Notes: generated by a model from the letters alone, not told the origin. 64,000 bases of DNA from Dysgonomonas mossii DSM 22836 (GCF_000213575.1 NZ_GL892004.1:310001-374000), one strand, 5' to 3'; shown: positions 54,981 to 64,000, counted from the stretch's first letter. Numbers and translations: made by a program.

Positions 54981-57002
54981 ATGGATAATTATAATAAAGG
55001 AGAGAATAGCCCCAAAAAACCAAACCTGAAAGGACCTAAAATCCCATTCAATCTCTATTGGGTATACCTCATTGTATTTGCTGCCATTATAGGTATGTAT
55101 TTCTTTTCGGATAACACCGTAACGAAAGAAGTTCCCTGGTCTGACTTTCAGGGGTATGTGAAAAATAATAGTGTCAACAAAATAGTAGTAGACAGGAAGA
55201 ACAGTACCTTAAAAGCTTTTGTAAGACCTGATTCTGTAAAGAGTGTGTTTAAAGGCGAAGCTGACAGGGCAGGTACTAATCCGGCTATTATTGTGCGTAT
55301 TCCTTCGGCAGACAAATTTGCTGATTTCTATGAAACAGTGAGAGCCGAATATAAATATGATATTGATGTCAGCTACGAAGATAGTACCAATCCTTTAGAA
55401 ATCCTCGTCGGGTTTTTGCCTGTGATTCTTATTTTTGGTTTGTTTATCTATATGATGCGTCGTATGTCGGGCGGTGGTTCCGGCGGAGGCGGAGGCGTAT
55501 TCAGTGTTGGAAAATCGAAAGCTCAATTATATGATAAAGGTTCAGATCTTCGTGTTACGTTCAAAGATGTTGCCGGATTGTCTGAAGCTAAAGAAGAAAT
55601 AGAGGAAATCGTTGAATTCCTGAAAAACCCTTCCCGTTATACCGAAATTGGTGGTAAAATACCAAAAGGAGCGTTGCTTGTTGGCCCTCCAGGAACAGGT
55701 AAGACATTGCTTGCAAAAGCTGTTGCCGGCGAGGCAGATGTTCCGTTTTTCTCATTGTCAGGTTCTGATTTTGTGGAAATGTTTGTCGGAGTTGGAGCTT
55801 CTCGTGTAAGAGACTTATTTAAGCAGGCAAAAGAAAAATCGCCTTGTATTATATTTATCGATGAAATAGATGCGATTGGACGTGCTCGTGGTCGTAACCT
55901 GAATATGGGTTCGAATGATGAGCGTGAGAATACATTAAATCAGTTGTTGACTGAAATGGATGGTTTTGGTACAAACAGTGGCGTGATTATTCTTGCAGCA
56001 ACAAACCGTGCTGATATCCTCGATAAAGCCTTACTTCGTGCCGGACGTTTCGACCGTCAGATAACAGTTGATTTACCCGATTTGAACGACCGTAAGGAGA
56101 TATTTAAAGTACATCTCCGCCCTATTAAGATTGACGACTCGGTTGATGTAGAGTTCTTGTCAAGACAGACTCCCGGATTCTCCGGTGCTGATATAGCTAA
56201 CGTTTGTAACGAAGCTGCACTGATTGCTGCCCGTAAAGGGAAGAAGGTTGTGCAGAAGGAAGATTTTACAAATGCAGTAGACCGTATTATTGGTGGATTG
56301 GAGAAAAAGAATAAGGTAACAACCTTAGATGAACGTAAGACAATCGCAATCCATGAGGCGGGACATGCTACACTAAGCTGGTTCTTGCAATATGCAAATC
56401 CATTGGTAAAGGTTACTATTGTTCCTCGAGGTAAGGCCTTGGGTGCTGCATGGTATTTGCCGGAGGAAAGACAAATCACTACCAAAGAGCAAATGTTGGA
56501 CGAAATGTGTGCTTTGCTTGGAGGGCGTGCTGCCGAAGAGGTTTTCATAGGACATATATCGTCGGGTGCTGCTAACGACTTGGAGCGTGTAACAAAGCAG
56601 GCTTATGCAATGATTTCATATCTTGGTATGAGCGAAAAGATGCCAAATTTGAGTTATTATGATTCGTCGGGTGAGGCTTACGGCTTTACAAAACCATATA
56701 GTGAAGAAACTGCTCTCTTGATAGATACAGAAGTTAGGAATATGATCAGTGAGCAATACGAGCGTGCGAAGAAACTGCTTCTTCAACATGCTGACGGACA
56801 TGGAAAACTAGCGAACTTGTTGATTACAGAAGAGGTTATTTTTGCTGATGACCTTAAGAAAGTATTTGGTGAACGTCAATGGGTTTCTCGTTCGGAAGAA
56901 TTATTCAAAGAAGCCGAAGAGTTGCCTGATAACATAGAAATAGAGATAAAGAAGAACGAAGATGTTCCCGGAATTATTTCGGAAGAGGATCAATCTGGAT
57001 GA
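54981..57002 (+). CDS. ftsH: ATP-dependent zinc metalloprotease FtsH
   Basis: A 673-residue membrane-anchored AAA+ protease that degrades misassembled membrane proteins and regulators. Two membrane helices (about 24-42 and 134-153) flank a periplasmic domain. The AAA+ module has Walker A GPPGTGKT (234-241), Walker [10 protein letters not shown] and the [12 protein letters not shown]. The zinc site HEAGH is at 458-462. The acidic C-terminal tail is longer than in E. coli. A strong terminator follows. Confidence 0.97.
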   Translation: MDNYNKGENSPKKPNLKGPKIPFNLYWVYLIVFAAIIGMYFFSDNTVTKEVPWSDFQGYVKNNSVNKIVVDRKNSTLKAFVRPDSVKSVFKGEADRAGTNPAIIVRIPSADKFADFYETVRAEYKYDIDVSYEDSTNPLEILVGFLPVILIFGLFIYMMRRMSGGGSGGGGGVFSVGKSKAQLYDKGSDLRVTFKDVAGLSEAKEEIEEIVEFLKNPSRYTEIGGKIPKGALLVGPPGTGKTLLAKAVAGEADVPFFSLSGSDFVEMFVGVGASRVRDLFKQAKEKSPCIIFIDEIDAIGRARGRNLNMGSNDERENTLNQLLTEMDGFGTNSGVIILAATNRADILDKALLRAGRFDRQITVDLPDLNDRKEIFKVHLRPIKIDDSVDVEFLSRQTPGFSGADIANVCNEAALIAARKGKKVVQKEDFTNAVDRIIGGLEKKNKVTTLDERKTIAIHEAGHATLSWFLQYANPLVKVTIVPRGKALGAAWYLPEERQITTKEQMLDEMCALLGGRAAEEVFIGHISSGAANDLERVTKQAYAMISYLGMSEKMPNLSYYDSSGEAYGFTKPYSEETALLIDTEVRNMISEQYERAKKLLLQHADGHGKLANLLITEEVIFADDLKKVFGERQWVSRSEELFKEAEELPDNIEIEIKKNEDVPGIISEEDQSG

Positions 57003-57060
57003 TTTAGTGTTCTAATTTATAAATGTTTACAAGTATATCGATCTAAAAATATACTTTTAT

Positions 57061-57105
57061 AAAAGATAGGGTGTTGTTAACTTCAACATCCTATCTTTTA
57101 TATTT
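57061..57105 (+). terminator. Terminator of ftsH
   Basis: A 16-bp stem, AAAAGATAGGGTGTTG/CAACATCCTATCTTTT with one G-U pair and a 7-base loop, lies 58 bases after the ftsH stop and is followed by TATATTT. Confidence 0.85.
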
Positions 57106-57231
57106 AGGCCTTAAGGCTCATAAATTGAACAACTACAATAACAAGCCAACAATTACTGATTTATTTACCTGAGAATGACGAATTAGCTGAATATCCTCTG
57201 TGATAGGGAAACATGATATTCTTATTTTTAC

Positions 57232-57239
57232 TACTTTTG
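57232..57239 (+). promoter_or_regulatory. -7 box of cdsA
   Basis: TACTTTTG lies 26 bases before the TTG start at 57266 and after the ftsH terminator. Confidence 0.55.
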
Positions 57240-57265
57240 CCTCAAACTAATAAAACTTTGTTATT

Positions 57266-58108
57266 TTGAGATTACCTAACATTGCCGTTCGTATTATTGC
57301 CGGAGCCGTATTTGTAGGGCTGTTACTAGGTGGTATCCTTATAAATGAATATACATTTTGTATTATATTCTCTCTCATAACTGTATTGTCGTTATATGAG
57401 TTTTATGGATTGATCGAAAAAGGAGCAAAGGTTCCCCTTACCCGAGTATGGAATGTGCTTGGAGGTTTTGCCCTTTTTATCGGTAGTTTTTATTATTATA
57501 CAGTCGATGCTTCTGTTGTAACTTTTGTACCTTATTGTATCTACATCTTAGTTTTATTTGTTGGTGAATTGTATCTTAAGCGTCCCGACCCTATACGCTC
57601 TATCGCGTATTCTTTGTTGGGGCAATTTTATATAGCCGTGCCTTTTTCCCTCATTAATTATCTGGTTTTTGCCTATACTCCGGGAAGCTATCACTATGTA
57701 TACGCTTTAGCTTTATTGGTGTTTATTTGGGTAAATGATTCTTTTGCTTATCTCACAGGGATGGCTTTCGGTAAACATCGCTTATTTGAACGTATATCTC
57801 CCAAAAAATCATGGGAAGGATTTATCGGAGGGGCTGTAGTCTCTATCGGCTCTTCATTCATTTTTGCTCATTATTATCAAAATCTGTCTGCTCTGGGGTG
57901 GATAGGATTTGCGGCTATAACAATAATATTTGGAACATGGGGAGACCTTTTCGAATCGCTTATTAAGCGCACCCTAGGCATTAAGGATTCGGGTGGAATG
58001 ATACCCGGACATGGCGGTATCCTCGATCGATTCGATAGCACAATATTGGCTATACCTGCTGTTTTCTTATACCTGATTTTGATTAACTATTCTAAAAGTT
58101 GCTTCTAA
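57266..58108 (+). CDS. cdsA: Phosphatidate cytidylyltransferase
   Basis: A 280-residue integral membrane enzyme making CDP-diacylglycerol from phosphatidate and CTP. Several hydrophobic helices are followed by the family blocks RISPKKSWEGFIGG and GDLFESLIKRTLGIKDSG, then GHGGILDRFDS. The start is a TTG at 57266 (TTG AGA TTA CCT), which fits the box spacing and the family's N-terminus; no nearby ATG would do. It is separated from ftsH by a terminator and has its own -7 box. Confidence 0.95.
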   Translation: MRLPNIAVRIIAGAVFVGLLLGGILINEYTFCIIFSLITVLSLYEFYGLIEKGAKVPLTRVWNVLGGFALFIGSFYYYTVDASVVTFVPYCIYILVLFVGELYLKRPDPIRSIAYSLLGQFYIAVPFSLINYLVFAYTPGSYHYVYALALLVFIWVNDSFAYLTGMAFGKHRLFERISPKKSWEGFIGGAVVSIGSSFIFAHYYQNLSALGWIGFAAITIIFGTWGDLFESLIKRTLGIKDSGGMIPGHGGILDRFDSTILAIPAVFLYLILINYSKSCF

Positions 58109-58180
58109 AAAATAGTGATTTCAGATTTTTGTTGCTAACTTTACTATGCTTTAACTAGTCCTTAAATAAAACGTAATAAT

Positions 58181-58300
58181 ATGACAAAGAAAGTATTAGC
58201 CATAACTCTAGTTGCTGCGGTCTCAAGTGTTGCGGTATATGCCTATATTCAGAAAAAGAAAAAAGACAGACGTAAAAACCTATCAGTCAACTTTATTTAA
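58181..58300 (+). CDS. Small 39-residue membrane peptide
   Basis: A short frame encodes a peptide with a Lys start (MTKK), a hydrophobic helix (VLAITLVAAVSSVAVYAYI), and a basic tail (QKKKKDRRKNLSVNFI). The layout is one membrane helix with a positive cytosolic side. It begins 72 bases after cdsA on the same strand. I know no function for it. Short genes of this kind are often missed, so a real protein is plausible but not proved. Confidence 0.5.
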   Translation: MTKKVLAITLVAAVSSVAVYAYIQKKKKDRRKNLSVNFI

Positions 58301-58306
58301 AAAGTA

Positions 58307-58347
58307 GAGAGAGAATTATTTCAGGAGAAATAATAAAGTAATCTCTC
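58307..58347. other. Stem-loop after the 39-residue peptide gene
   Basis: ATTATTTC (58315-58322) and GAAATAAT (58327-58334) form an 8-bp stem with loop AGGA; GAGAGA and TCTCTC flank it as outer arms. No T run follows, so a terminator role is uncertain. Confidence 0.35.
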
Positions 58348-58396
58348 GATAATGATGCTTTGGAGCTTTATAAAAGTGGCAAGATAAAGTAAAGGA

Positions 58397-59860
58397 TCAA
58401 TTTAGTTCACTTACATCATTTATTCCGTTGCGGTCAAATAAGACCCTGTATTTTTTATAATATTCATCCTCATCGGATTTGCATTGTATAATAAAGTGCA
58501 ATGAATATACCTTATTCCCTTCTATCGTTTCATATCCATTTTCTGCATCTGATAAGTAGAGTGGGATAAAAGGATTATCCATCTTATGAGTGAAATTTAT
58601 TAAGTGAAAACGGGTAATATCATTAATACCCGACAGGCGATATTCTTTGTATTTTTCTATCTCATCCTTCGATAGGTTTACCCATTTTCGGTATAAAATT
58701 ATTTTTTCATCATACACCTGGTTTTCTGCTTCTACAAGTGGCGTTCTTGCCCTGATATTTCGTACTTCATCCGGCAACTTATTTTCCTCTATAAAATCGA
58801 ATGCCTCCTTTATCCAGCCAATCTCTTGCTTACGTATACTCAGCTTTAGTTTAGAGTCAAAGTATTTTTTACCCAGCTTAGACGAAAAATAGTAGCGCAT
58901 CATATCCTTGATCCTGTCTTTGAACATATAACTAAAGACAAGGATTACAAAAAGATCGGTAGTGAAATTTCCAAAACGCAGTGTGGCGAAGAAAGATATC
59001 ATTGTAGCAAATATCATAGCGATTCCCGCTGCAACACTGTAGTATAGCTGTTGGGCAAAAAGACCGTCTTTTTTTCTGATAATCTGTAAGAACAGGTCAC
59101 TTTCAACGAATTTTTTCAGAATATTCCGTTGGGTGATTACCAAACTATTGTGTTTTTCTTGCCCTTTCTCAAGTAGCATAAACCCTCTTTTCTTTTTATG
59201 GGCTTTTTCGCTTTCAATTAAGATGTATAGTTTTTCTCTTATTGTTTCAAATATAGGTTTGCCTTTTAGTATTCTCATAATCTGAAAGGCATATTGCTCT
59301 ATGATATTACCCAGAAAGTCGTCTCCGAATAGAAACAACTCCCGCTGTTGCTTTGTCATCTCGGGATTAGAAAGTTCTTCCCACTTTTCCCTGTATTGTA
59401 AGGCTATTTCTTTCACGTTAGCAATATAAGCTTCTACGTGGGAAACTATTTTTTCGTCTGTTGCTGTGCTTCCTATAATCTGTACATGCCGTCGCAATGC
59501 ACTCTTTACGATACAGACGAACATTTTTATTTGGTAAGAGAAACTTTCTGTCAGATCTTCATTGTTTGGGTCTACAGCCAGATCATCCAATGCTTTCTGT
59601 AAGCGGGGAAGAGGGCCACGCCCTGCCTTTAGTATTTCTTCGAGAGAATAAACGGGGGTAATAAGGCGAAGGTTATTTTTTACATCTCTGTAAAAGTCAT
59701 CTTTCTTATAGGTCGATCTGTTGATGTCTAGGCTGTTAGGGAGGAATATCCACGTGTTGATCCTGAACTCATTTATATCCTTTTGATGTTGGTCTGTTAT
59801 AAAACCAATTTTGAATTCTAAGGCGAAATTATCGTGAACTTTTACTTCTGTATCTATCAT
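58397..59860 (-). CDS. Two-helix membrane protein of unknown function
   Basis: A 487-residue protein I do not recognise. Two adjacent hydrophobic segments near residues 270-312 (SVAAGIAMIFATMISFFATL and DLFVILVFSYMF) make a hairpin in the membrane; both long flanks are charged and should be cytoplasmic. No nucleotide-binding or catalytic motif is visible. A strong Shine-Dalgarno-like GGAGGAG precedes the ATG, uncommon in this phylum. It follows the CYTH gene by 54 bases and closes a three-gene operon, so its role is probably tied to that protein. Confidence 0.7.
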   Translation of the reverse strand: MIDTEVKVHDNFALEFKIGFITDQHQKDINEFRINTWIFLPNSLDINRSTYKKDDFYRDVKNNLRLITPVYSLEEILKAGRGPLPRLQKALDDLAVDPNNEDLTESFSYQIKMFVCIVKSALRRHVQIIGSTATDEKIVSHVEAYIANVKEIALQYREKWEELSNPEMTKQQRELFLFGDDFLGNIIEQYAFQIMRILKGKPIFETIREKLYILIESEKAHKKKRGFMLLEKGQEKHNSLVITQRNILKKFVESDLFLQIIRKKDGLFAQQLYYSVAAGIAMIFATMISFFATLRFGNFTTDLFVILVFSYMFKDRIKDMMRYYFSSKLGKKYFDSKLKLSIRKQEIGWIKEAFDFIEENKLPDEVRNIRARTPLVEAENQVYDEKIILYRKWVNLSKDEIEKYKEYRLSGINDITRFHLINFTHKMDNPFIPLYLSDAENGYETIEGNKVYSLHFIIQCKSDEDEYYKKYRVLFDRNGINDVSELN

Positions 59861-59914
59861 ACTTTCTCCTCCTTTTACTAAATATAATTCGAATTTAAGA
59901 AGAAAAGCTTACAA

Positions 59915-60382
59915 TCACCATTTAGAATAAGGAAGTTTTGTCAGAGAAGAATTATAGTAGCGCAGATCGCCTGTCACTTCTTCTCTCAGCCAGTTGGGCT
60001 TTTCAAACTGTTCGTTTTCTGAAGAGAGCTCGATCTCAGCCATAACAAGACCTTGGTTTTCACCGTTGAATTCATCTACTTCGAAGATATGTTTGCCGCT
60101 CTTTATGTAATACCGGATTTTATCAATAATTCCCGGTTCGCACAATTTTAGTAAATCCCGGGCATCGTTTATCAAAATCTCTTTTTCCCACTCAAAACGA
60201 GAAATGCCTGATTCATTGCTTATCCCTTTTATTGTGATGTATGCTTTTTCGCCTTTTATCCGCACCCTTACCGTACGTTCCTTCACCGAAGAAAGATATC
60301 CTTGTACGATTTCTTCGTGCGCATAGGCATATTCTTTGTAGTTTCCTTCGACCAAAAACTTACGTTCAATCTCCAAAGCCAT
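59915..60382 (-). CDS. CYTH-domain protein (triphosphatase/adenylate-cyclase-like)
   Basis: A 155-residue CYTH protein with the signature ExExK at E4-I-E6-R-K8 (EIERKFLV). Alternating charged strands follow (RVRIKGEKAYITIKG and RFEWEKEI), the usual tunnel lining for triphosphate and metal. Most bacterial members hydrolyse inorganic triphosphate; class IV adenylate cyclases share the fold. The length is typical. It lies 1 base after the DUF4831 gene and before a membrane protein of unknown function. Confidence 0.9.
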   Translation of the reverse strand: MALEIERKFLVEGNYKEYAYAHEEIVQGYLSSVKERTVRVRIKGEKAYITIKGISNESGISRFEWEKEILINDARDLLKLCEPGIIDKIRYYIKSGKHIFEVDEFNGENQGLVMAEIELSSENEQFEKPNWLREEVTGDLRYYNSSLTKLPYSKW

Positions 60383-60383
60383 A

Positions 60384-61460
60384 TTACTGAATAATTTGTT
60401 TTACAGCTCCCAGCTCAGGATAGAAAATCACTTTGATTGGTAATTTATTGTTATCAAACATTTTCGGAGTCAATACATCCTGAATTCCATACTGAACGAT
60501 GTCGCATTCTTTTTTCACATAATCCTTGCTGTTGTATGTTATTTGCAAGCTGGCCTTGTTTGGGATATTGTATATGATTCCGGCAGAGAATTTCTTCTCC
60601 AGTTCTTTTTGTTCTTTAGGTGTCAGTATTTGTTCTTCCCTCGGGTCTTTGTTTTTGAGAGACAAATATACAGGTGCTCCTGCCAGATCGTTAGCATCCA
60701 CGACTCCAAGCTTAGACGAAAATCTGAAAATGATTCGATTCTCTATATTTTTCGTATCAGGAATTATCGTAAATTCTTTTGTACCTGTTTCTTTTGTTTC
60801 AGTTCCGGCAAACATCGCAGTGAGTGCTTTTTCTTGTTCATCAAGTTGGGTCATTACCAGCTTGTAAGCATTGCCATCAGGAGGCATATTGTCTGCTTCT
60901 CCTGTAATTATATTTGTGCGGCTTTCACGCAATCGATAGATTTGTTTTGCGATGAGTTCGGCTTGTTTTACAGTAGAACCTGCACGTAGAATCTCTTCGG
61001 AGAGGAAGCTTCGTGGGTTTAATGTCGTTTCACTCGCTTTAGCCGGAGCTTGTATTGCTTCTTCTTTTGGGAAAGTATAGTCGTCGTTGATCGCACATAT
61101 CACGCCATCCTTTGTCAGTGTGACAAAAGGTGCAGTTGTATTCGATCGAAATTCTACCAGATAAGACTTATCTTTATCTACTATTCCTTTTGTGGTAGCA
61201 TCTATATTGTCGATAGTATAGGTTACGCTATTTTCGGTTATGGGATTGGTTATGCTCAGGTATCGCTCAGCATATTGATAGAATTCACCGGCTTTTTTTG
61301 TGGTCTTTGTATAGTTTACGGTAACTATAACAGAGGTTTTCGGTAACGAGTACGCCACACCATAATCATTTCCTTTCACTGCACTCATTTTAACGGTGTT
61401 CTGTGCAGGTAATGTGAGAGCTCCTATTGCAAGCAAAAGAAATAAGCTTAGAGACTTCAT
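60384..61460 (-). CDS. DUF4831 family secreted protein
   Basis: A 358-residue protein with a signal peptide (SLSLFLLLAIGALTLPAQ) and the DUF4831 layout: YGVAYSLPKTSVIVTVNYTK near the start, ERYL, and then a long beta-rich body. KQIYRLRESRTNIITGEADN is the family's most recognisable stretch. Function is unknown; a periplasmic location is predicted. It opens the operon with the CYTH and two-helix membrane proteins, from a TAGCTTTG box 29 bases upstream. Confidence 0.85.
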   Translation of the reverse strand: MKSLSLFLLLAIGALTLPAQNTVKMSAVKGNDYGVAYSLPKTSVIVTVNYTKTTKKAGEFYQYAERYLSITNPITENSVTYTIDNIDATTKGIVDKDKSYLVEFRSNTTAPFVTLTKDGVICAINDDYTFPKEEAIQAPAKASETTLNPRSFLSEEILRAGSTVKQAELIAKQIYRLRESRTNIITGEADNMPPDGNAYKLVMTQLDEQEKALTAMFAGTETKETGTKEFTIIPDTKNIENRIIFRFSSKLGVVDANDLAGAPVYLSLKNKDPREEQILTPKEQKELEKKFSAGIIYNIPNKASLQITYNSKDYVKKECDIVQYGIQDVLTPKMFDNNKLPIKVIFYPELGAVKQIIQ

Positions 61461-61903
61461 TCGTTCTTTATTTTATAATATTAGTCTCACAAAGCTAATT
61501 ATTTTTTATGGATTTTCGACCTACAACTATCTAAACCTTAAAGCTTCTATTGGAGAGTAGTGATTAAGGGTAAGGGACTAGGGGTTACATGCAGCCTGCT
61601 TTTACATAAAATTTATTTATTACTTTTCTAATTAAGTAACTGGTAAAAAATTAATGAGATATTTGTTGTATTGCGAAAAACTCTGTGTTACTCTTTTTAC
61701 TCTGTGGTTAAAAAAATGAATAAGAGCGAATGCGACAACAATTCCTTTTTAATTATGAGAAAAATAGAAGTACGGAGGAATTTGAATTATTATTGAATGC
61801 TTAATTCTTAAATTTATCATTTTCTTGAAAAATAATTCTTTTTTTTGTAACACTTCTATTTTCGATTCGTAGATGTTATTAGAAGGGTAACCTAAAACAT
61901 TAA
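61461..61903. other. Gene-free divergent gap before the sigma factor gene
   Basis: This 443-base gap has the DUF4831 -7 box at its left end and a direct repeat ACTCTGTG (61680-61687 and 61699-61706). The rest is AT-rich; no gene is seen and no consensus box close to the sigma factor start was found. Confidence 0.55.
61490..61497 (-). promoter_or_regulatory. -7 box of the DUF4831 operon
   Basis: TAGCTTTG on the minus strand, 29 bases before the ATG at 61460. Confidence 0.5.
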
Positions 61904-62434
61904 ATGATAAGCTTCGATTCTAATATTATAGATCAGTGTAGAAAGGGTCAACATTTGGCTCAGATGCAGATTTACTCTACTTTTTATAAGAGAGTTTATA
62001 ATGCATGCTATAGGGTTCTGTATGATAGTCTCGAAGCAGAGGATGCAATGCAAGAGAGCTTTCTGAAAGCATTTTCGAGTTTGGATAACTATAAAAATTC
62101 AGTTCCTTTCGAGGCATGGCTTGTAAGGATAGGCATTAATACATCTATTGACAAGCTGAGGAAAAGAAACTTGGAGACTGTCGATTTCAACGAGAATATC
62201 AACTATGATATAGTAGACTCGGATGATAGCGAAGAGTGGGAGCAGATATTGGATCGTGTAGAGCAGGTCAAAACTGCAATAACGAAGCTGCCGGAGTCGA
62301 GCCGGTTGATTGTAAATCTTTACCTTATAGAAGGGTATGACCACGAAGAGATTAGTGAAATTCTGAATATAGCACCCGGAACGGTGCGTATACAATATAT
62401 GAGGGCAAAACAAAAATTATTGGAACTCGTCTAA
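61904..62434 (+). CDS. ECF-type RNA polymerase sigma factor
   Basis: A 176-residue sigma-70 family factor of the extracytoplasmic-function class. Region 2 has LYDSLEAEDAMQESFLKAF (the -10 recognition helix region), and region 4 has LPESSRLIVNLYLIEGYDHEEI, then the helix-turn-helix APGTVRIQYMRAKQKL. Region 3 is absent, as expected. It starts a plus-strand run with a membrane protein and a secreted beta-repeat protein. By context the next gene is its likely anti-sigma factor. Confidence 0.94.
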   Translation: MISFDSNIIDQCRKGQHLAQMQIYSTFYKRVYNACYRVLYDSLEAEDAMQESFLKAFSSLDNYKNSVPFEAWLVRIGINTSIDKLRKRNLETVDFNENINYDIVDSDDSEEWEQILDRVEQVKTAITKLPESSRLIVNLYLIEGYDHEEISEILNIAPGTVRIQYMRAKQKLLELV

Positions 62435-62449
62435 AAAAGGAGGGAAGGT

Positions 62450-62995
62450 ATGAATGACATAAGAAAAAAAATAGATAAAAACAGAGACTTGTTTGATGAC
62501 CAAGAACCATCATTCGGACACATGGAGCGATTCGAAGCTCTATTGAAAAGTAAGAATGAAGAAAGCTTGAAGAACGAAAAACGAGTGAAACGGGTACGGT
62601 TTATAAGTGCCATATCTGTGGCGGCATCCATTGCCATACTAATAGCCGTTGTTGTTAGATTCTCTACACCTGACAATACAGGAGGAAATATTCCTGCACC
62701 GGAGGTCATTGGAGCAACAGATGAATTTAAAACAACAAATGATTATTATAATCAGAAAATGGAAGCTAAGATTGCCGATATAATGTGTAAACTGGCATAT
62801 ACAGATACCGAAAATCAGGCGCGACTGACCAAGGATATACAGAGGATAATAGATGGTAATAATGATTTTATCAACGAAATCTCTAAAAATGAAGATAAGG
62901 ATATGGCTATTCATTTTTTGGTGAAACATTATAGAACGAATATCCATGTACTCGAGAATATAGATCAAAAACTAGGAAAATATACCAAATGCTAA
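62450..62995 (+). CDS. Putative membrane partner (anti-sigma-like) of the ECF factor
   Basis: A 181-residue protein with a charged cytosolic N-terminus (1-47), one membrane helix at about 50-68 (ISAISVAASIAILIAVVV) and an external helical C-terminal part. This is the common layout of anti-sigma factors, and it begins 15 bases after the sigma gene, after a GGAGGG ribosome-binding site. No zinc HxxxCxxC motif is present, and no known anti-sigma domain is recognisable. The role is inferred from position and topology. Confidence 0.65.
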   Translation: MNDIRKKIDKNRDLFDDQEPSFGHMERFEALLKSKNEESLKNEKRVKRVRFISAISVAASIAILIAVVVRFSTPDNTGGNIPAPEVIGATDEFKTTNDYYNQKMEAKIADIMCKLAYTDTENQARLTKDIQRIIDGNNDFINEISKNEDKDMAIHFLVKHYRTNIHVLENIDQKLGKYTKC

Positions 62996-63007
62996 TATAA
63001 TTAAGGG

Positions 63008-64000
63008 ATGAAAAAGTATATATTGTTTATCGGTTTGTGCAGCCTTGCTCTAATTCAATTAGGAGCATCGGAAAAGATAAAGGGTGATCTGCCTCAAGAC
63101 TCTATTAATGGAAAAGGAAGATTTAATATAGAAATTCCGAACATAGAGATTCCGGATATGAATTTGGACTTCGATGCCCTTAATCTTGATTATAAGTTTG
63201 ACTTCAACTTTGATACTACCCAGTGGTTGGCATGGAAGGAAGATTTTGAAAAATCCGGTGTCAAAAACCTTAAGGAATTGGAGAGAAACTTGAAAGTGAA
63301 TAAAGAAAGATTGTCGGAATTGGGTAAAAATCTGAAGTCCAGATCCAATAATGATAATTTGAGTGTCTTTTCAAATAATCAGAAAGGAAAAACTCCCGAT
63401 CGAATTGAGACTAAAACGTACTCTAACATTTCAGAAATTGATATCTCTCATAAATATGGGAATATATTTGTAAGGGAATCCCGATCGAGGAATGTGGAGT
63501 TAGAAATTCAATATTTTAACAAACTTAATCGGAGAAATCCTGTTAGAATTTCAGAGGAGAAAGGAGTGTTGGCTATAGCTAGTCTCGGCTCCAGTGCAAA
63601 TCAAATCGACTTAGTGATAAGTATTCCACGCAATGTTAAACTTAATGTAGATCTAAAATATGGCAGATTAAAAATGAATGAGTTCAATGCACCTTTTTCA
63701 GCCAATCTGTCTTATAGTACCTTCGATGCGGAAAGCTTTTCGGGAGCCAGACCAACCATTAAGGATAAGTATGGAAAAGTGACGATAAGCAAATTGCAGG
63801 ATGCCGTTTTGTCGACTTCTTATTCGAAAGTAAAGATAGATAAGGCGAATAGACTAGACTTGTCGGGAGCTTATAGTGACTTTGTATTGAATGATGTGCA
63901 AGCTATTTCGGCTCAGTTGTCTTCTACCTCGGGCGATTTTAAAATAGGCTCGTTGGGAGAGATGGATGGTAAATTTAATTATGCCGACATATCGATTGAT
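63008..64000 (+). CDS. Secreted beta-repeat (DUF4097-like) protein, cut by the right edge
   Basis: The first 331 residues of a secreted protein: a signal peptide (YILFIGLCSLALIQLGAS) and a charged helical linker rich in Lys and Glu (to about 140). Short repeats with the rhythm KYGxxxI and SYSxxxI follow (HKYGNIFV, KYGRLKM, SYSTFDA, KYGKVTI, SYSKVKI, AYSDFVL, NYADISI). Such turns of about 20 residues point to a beta-helix of the DUF4097/adhesin-like type, though that fold is inferred. The gene lies 12 bases after the anti-sigma-like gene, and its end is outside the window. Confidence 0.7.
   Translation, partial: MKKYILFIGLCSLALIQLGASEKIKGDLPQDSINGKGRFNIEIPNIEIPDMNLDFDALNLDYKFDFNFDTTQWLAWKEDFEKSGVKNLKELERNLKVNKERLSELGKNLKSRSNNDNLSVFSNNQKGKTPDRIETKTYSNISEIDISHKYGNIFVRESRSRNVELEIQYFNKLNRRNPVRISEEKGVLAIASLGSSANQIDLVISIPRNVKLNVDLKYGRLKMNEFNAPFSANLSYSTFDAESFSGARPTIKDKYGKVTISKLQDAVLSTSYSKVKIDKANRLDLSGAYSDFVLNDVQAISAQLSSTSGDFKIGSLGEMDGKFNYADISID

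Noticed and set aside
61680-61706. Direct repeat ACTCTGTG as a possible regulator site for the ECF operon
   Set aside because: Only 8 bases repeated twice, no symmetry and no promoter box beside it; too weak to call.

Overview
The window is a stretch of AT-rich chromosome from a member of the Bacteroidota, most likely Bacteroidales. The evidence is the promoter grammar (many genes carry a TAnnTTTG -7 box upstream), several Bacteroidota-type proteins (a PorX-like response regulator/PglZ fusion, DUF4831, DUF2795, GH92/GH125 mannosidases, an OMP_b-brl_3 barrel, a fused aspartokinase/homoserine dehydrogenase next to an ApgM-like kinase) and lipoprotein signal peptides. A Dysgonomonas-like genus is a guess and cannot be proved from the sequence.

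Layout. 1-4.3 kb: minus-strand rpoN (cut by the left edge), a hypoxanthine-DNA glycosylase, a PTR-family peptide transporter and an MFS transporter. 4.5-9.8 kb: coaBC, whose two halves are out of frame at an A10 run, and a giant AsmA-like membrane-anchored repeat protein. 9.8-17 kb: a YhcC-type radical SAM protein, an aldo/keto reductase, a tyrosine phenol-lyase-like enzyme, a GH18 lipoprotein, porX and tsaE. 17-22 kb: an outer-membrane barrel protein, glycyl-tRNA synthetase and an FKBP lipoprotein. 22-31.5 kb: an S41 protease lipoprotein - thrA - ApgM-like kinase operon, a YciO/YrdC protein, fabI, a Dabb lipoprotein and a YgiQ radical SAM protein. 31.7-38.2 kb: a TamA/BamA-like lipoprotein, a choloylglycine-hydrolase-family enzyme, pyrC and a very AT-rich orphan gene with a nuclease-like motif. 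38.4-43.4 kb: a minus-strand operon LysM protein - PorT-like barrel - methyltransferase - cobalamin adenosyltransferase, then DUF2795 and plsC. 43.5-48 kb: uvrB, a small protein with a Rossmann reductase, and phoH. 48-53 kb: an operon GH92 - GT2 - GH125 for alpha-mannosides. 53-58.3 kb: miaA, rsfS, ftsH, cdsA and a 39-residue membrane peptide. 58.4-61.5 kb: an operon DUF4831 - CYTH - two-TM protein of unknown function. 61.9 kb to the right edge: an ECF sigma factor, a putative membrane anti-sigma partner and a secreted beta-repeat protein (cut by the edge).

Most of the window is ordinary core genome: tRNA modification (miaA, tsaE, YciO), cofactor and amino-acid synthesis (coaBC, thrA), envelope assembly (TamA-like, AsmA-like, plsC, cdsA, ftsH) and glycan use (GH18, GH92, GH125). 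No tRNA or rRNA gene, insertion sequence, prophage or CRISPR array was seen. The points that best repay a second look are the coaBC frameshift at A10, the AT-rich orphan with a PD-(D/E)XK-like motif at 36.8 kb, a GTGAC-based element found twice in intergenic DNA, the lyase with a mixed active site, and the inverted repeats between ygiQ and the TamA-like gene.
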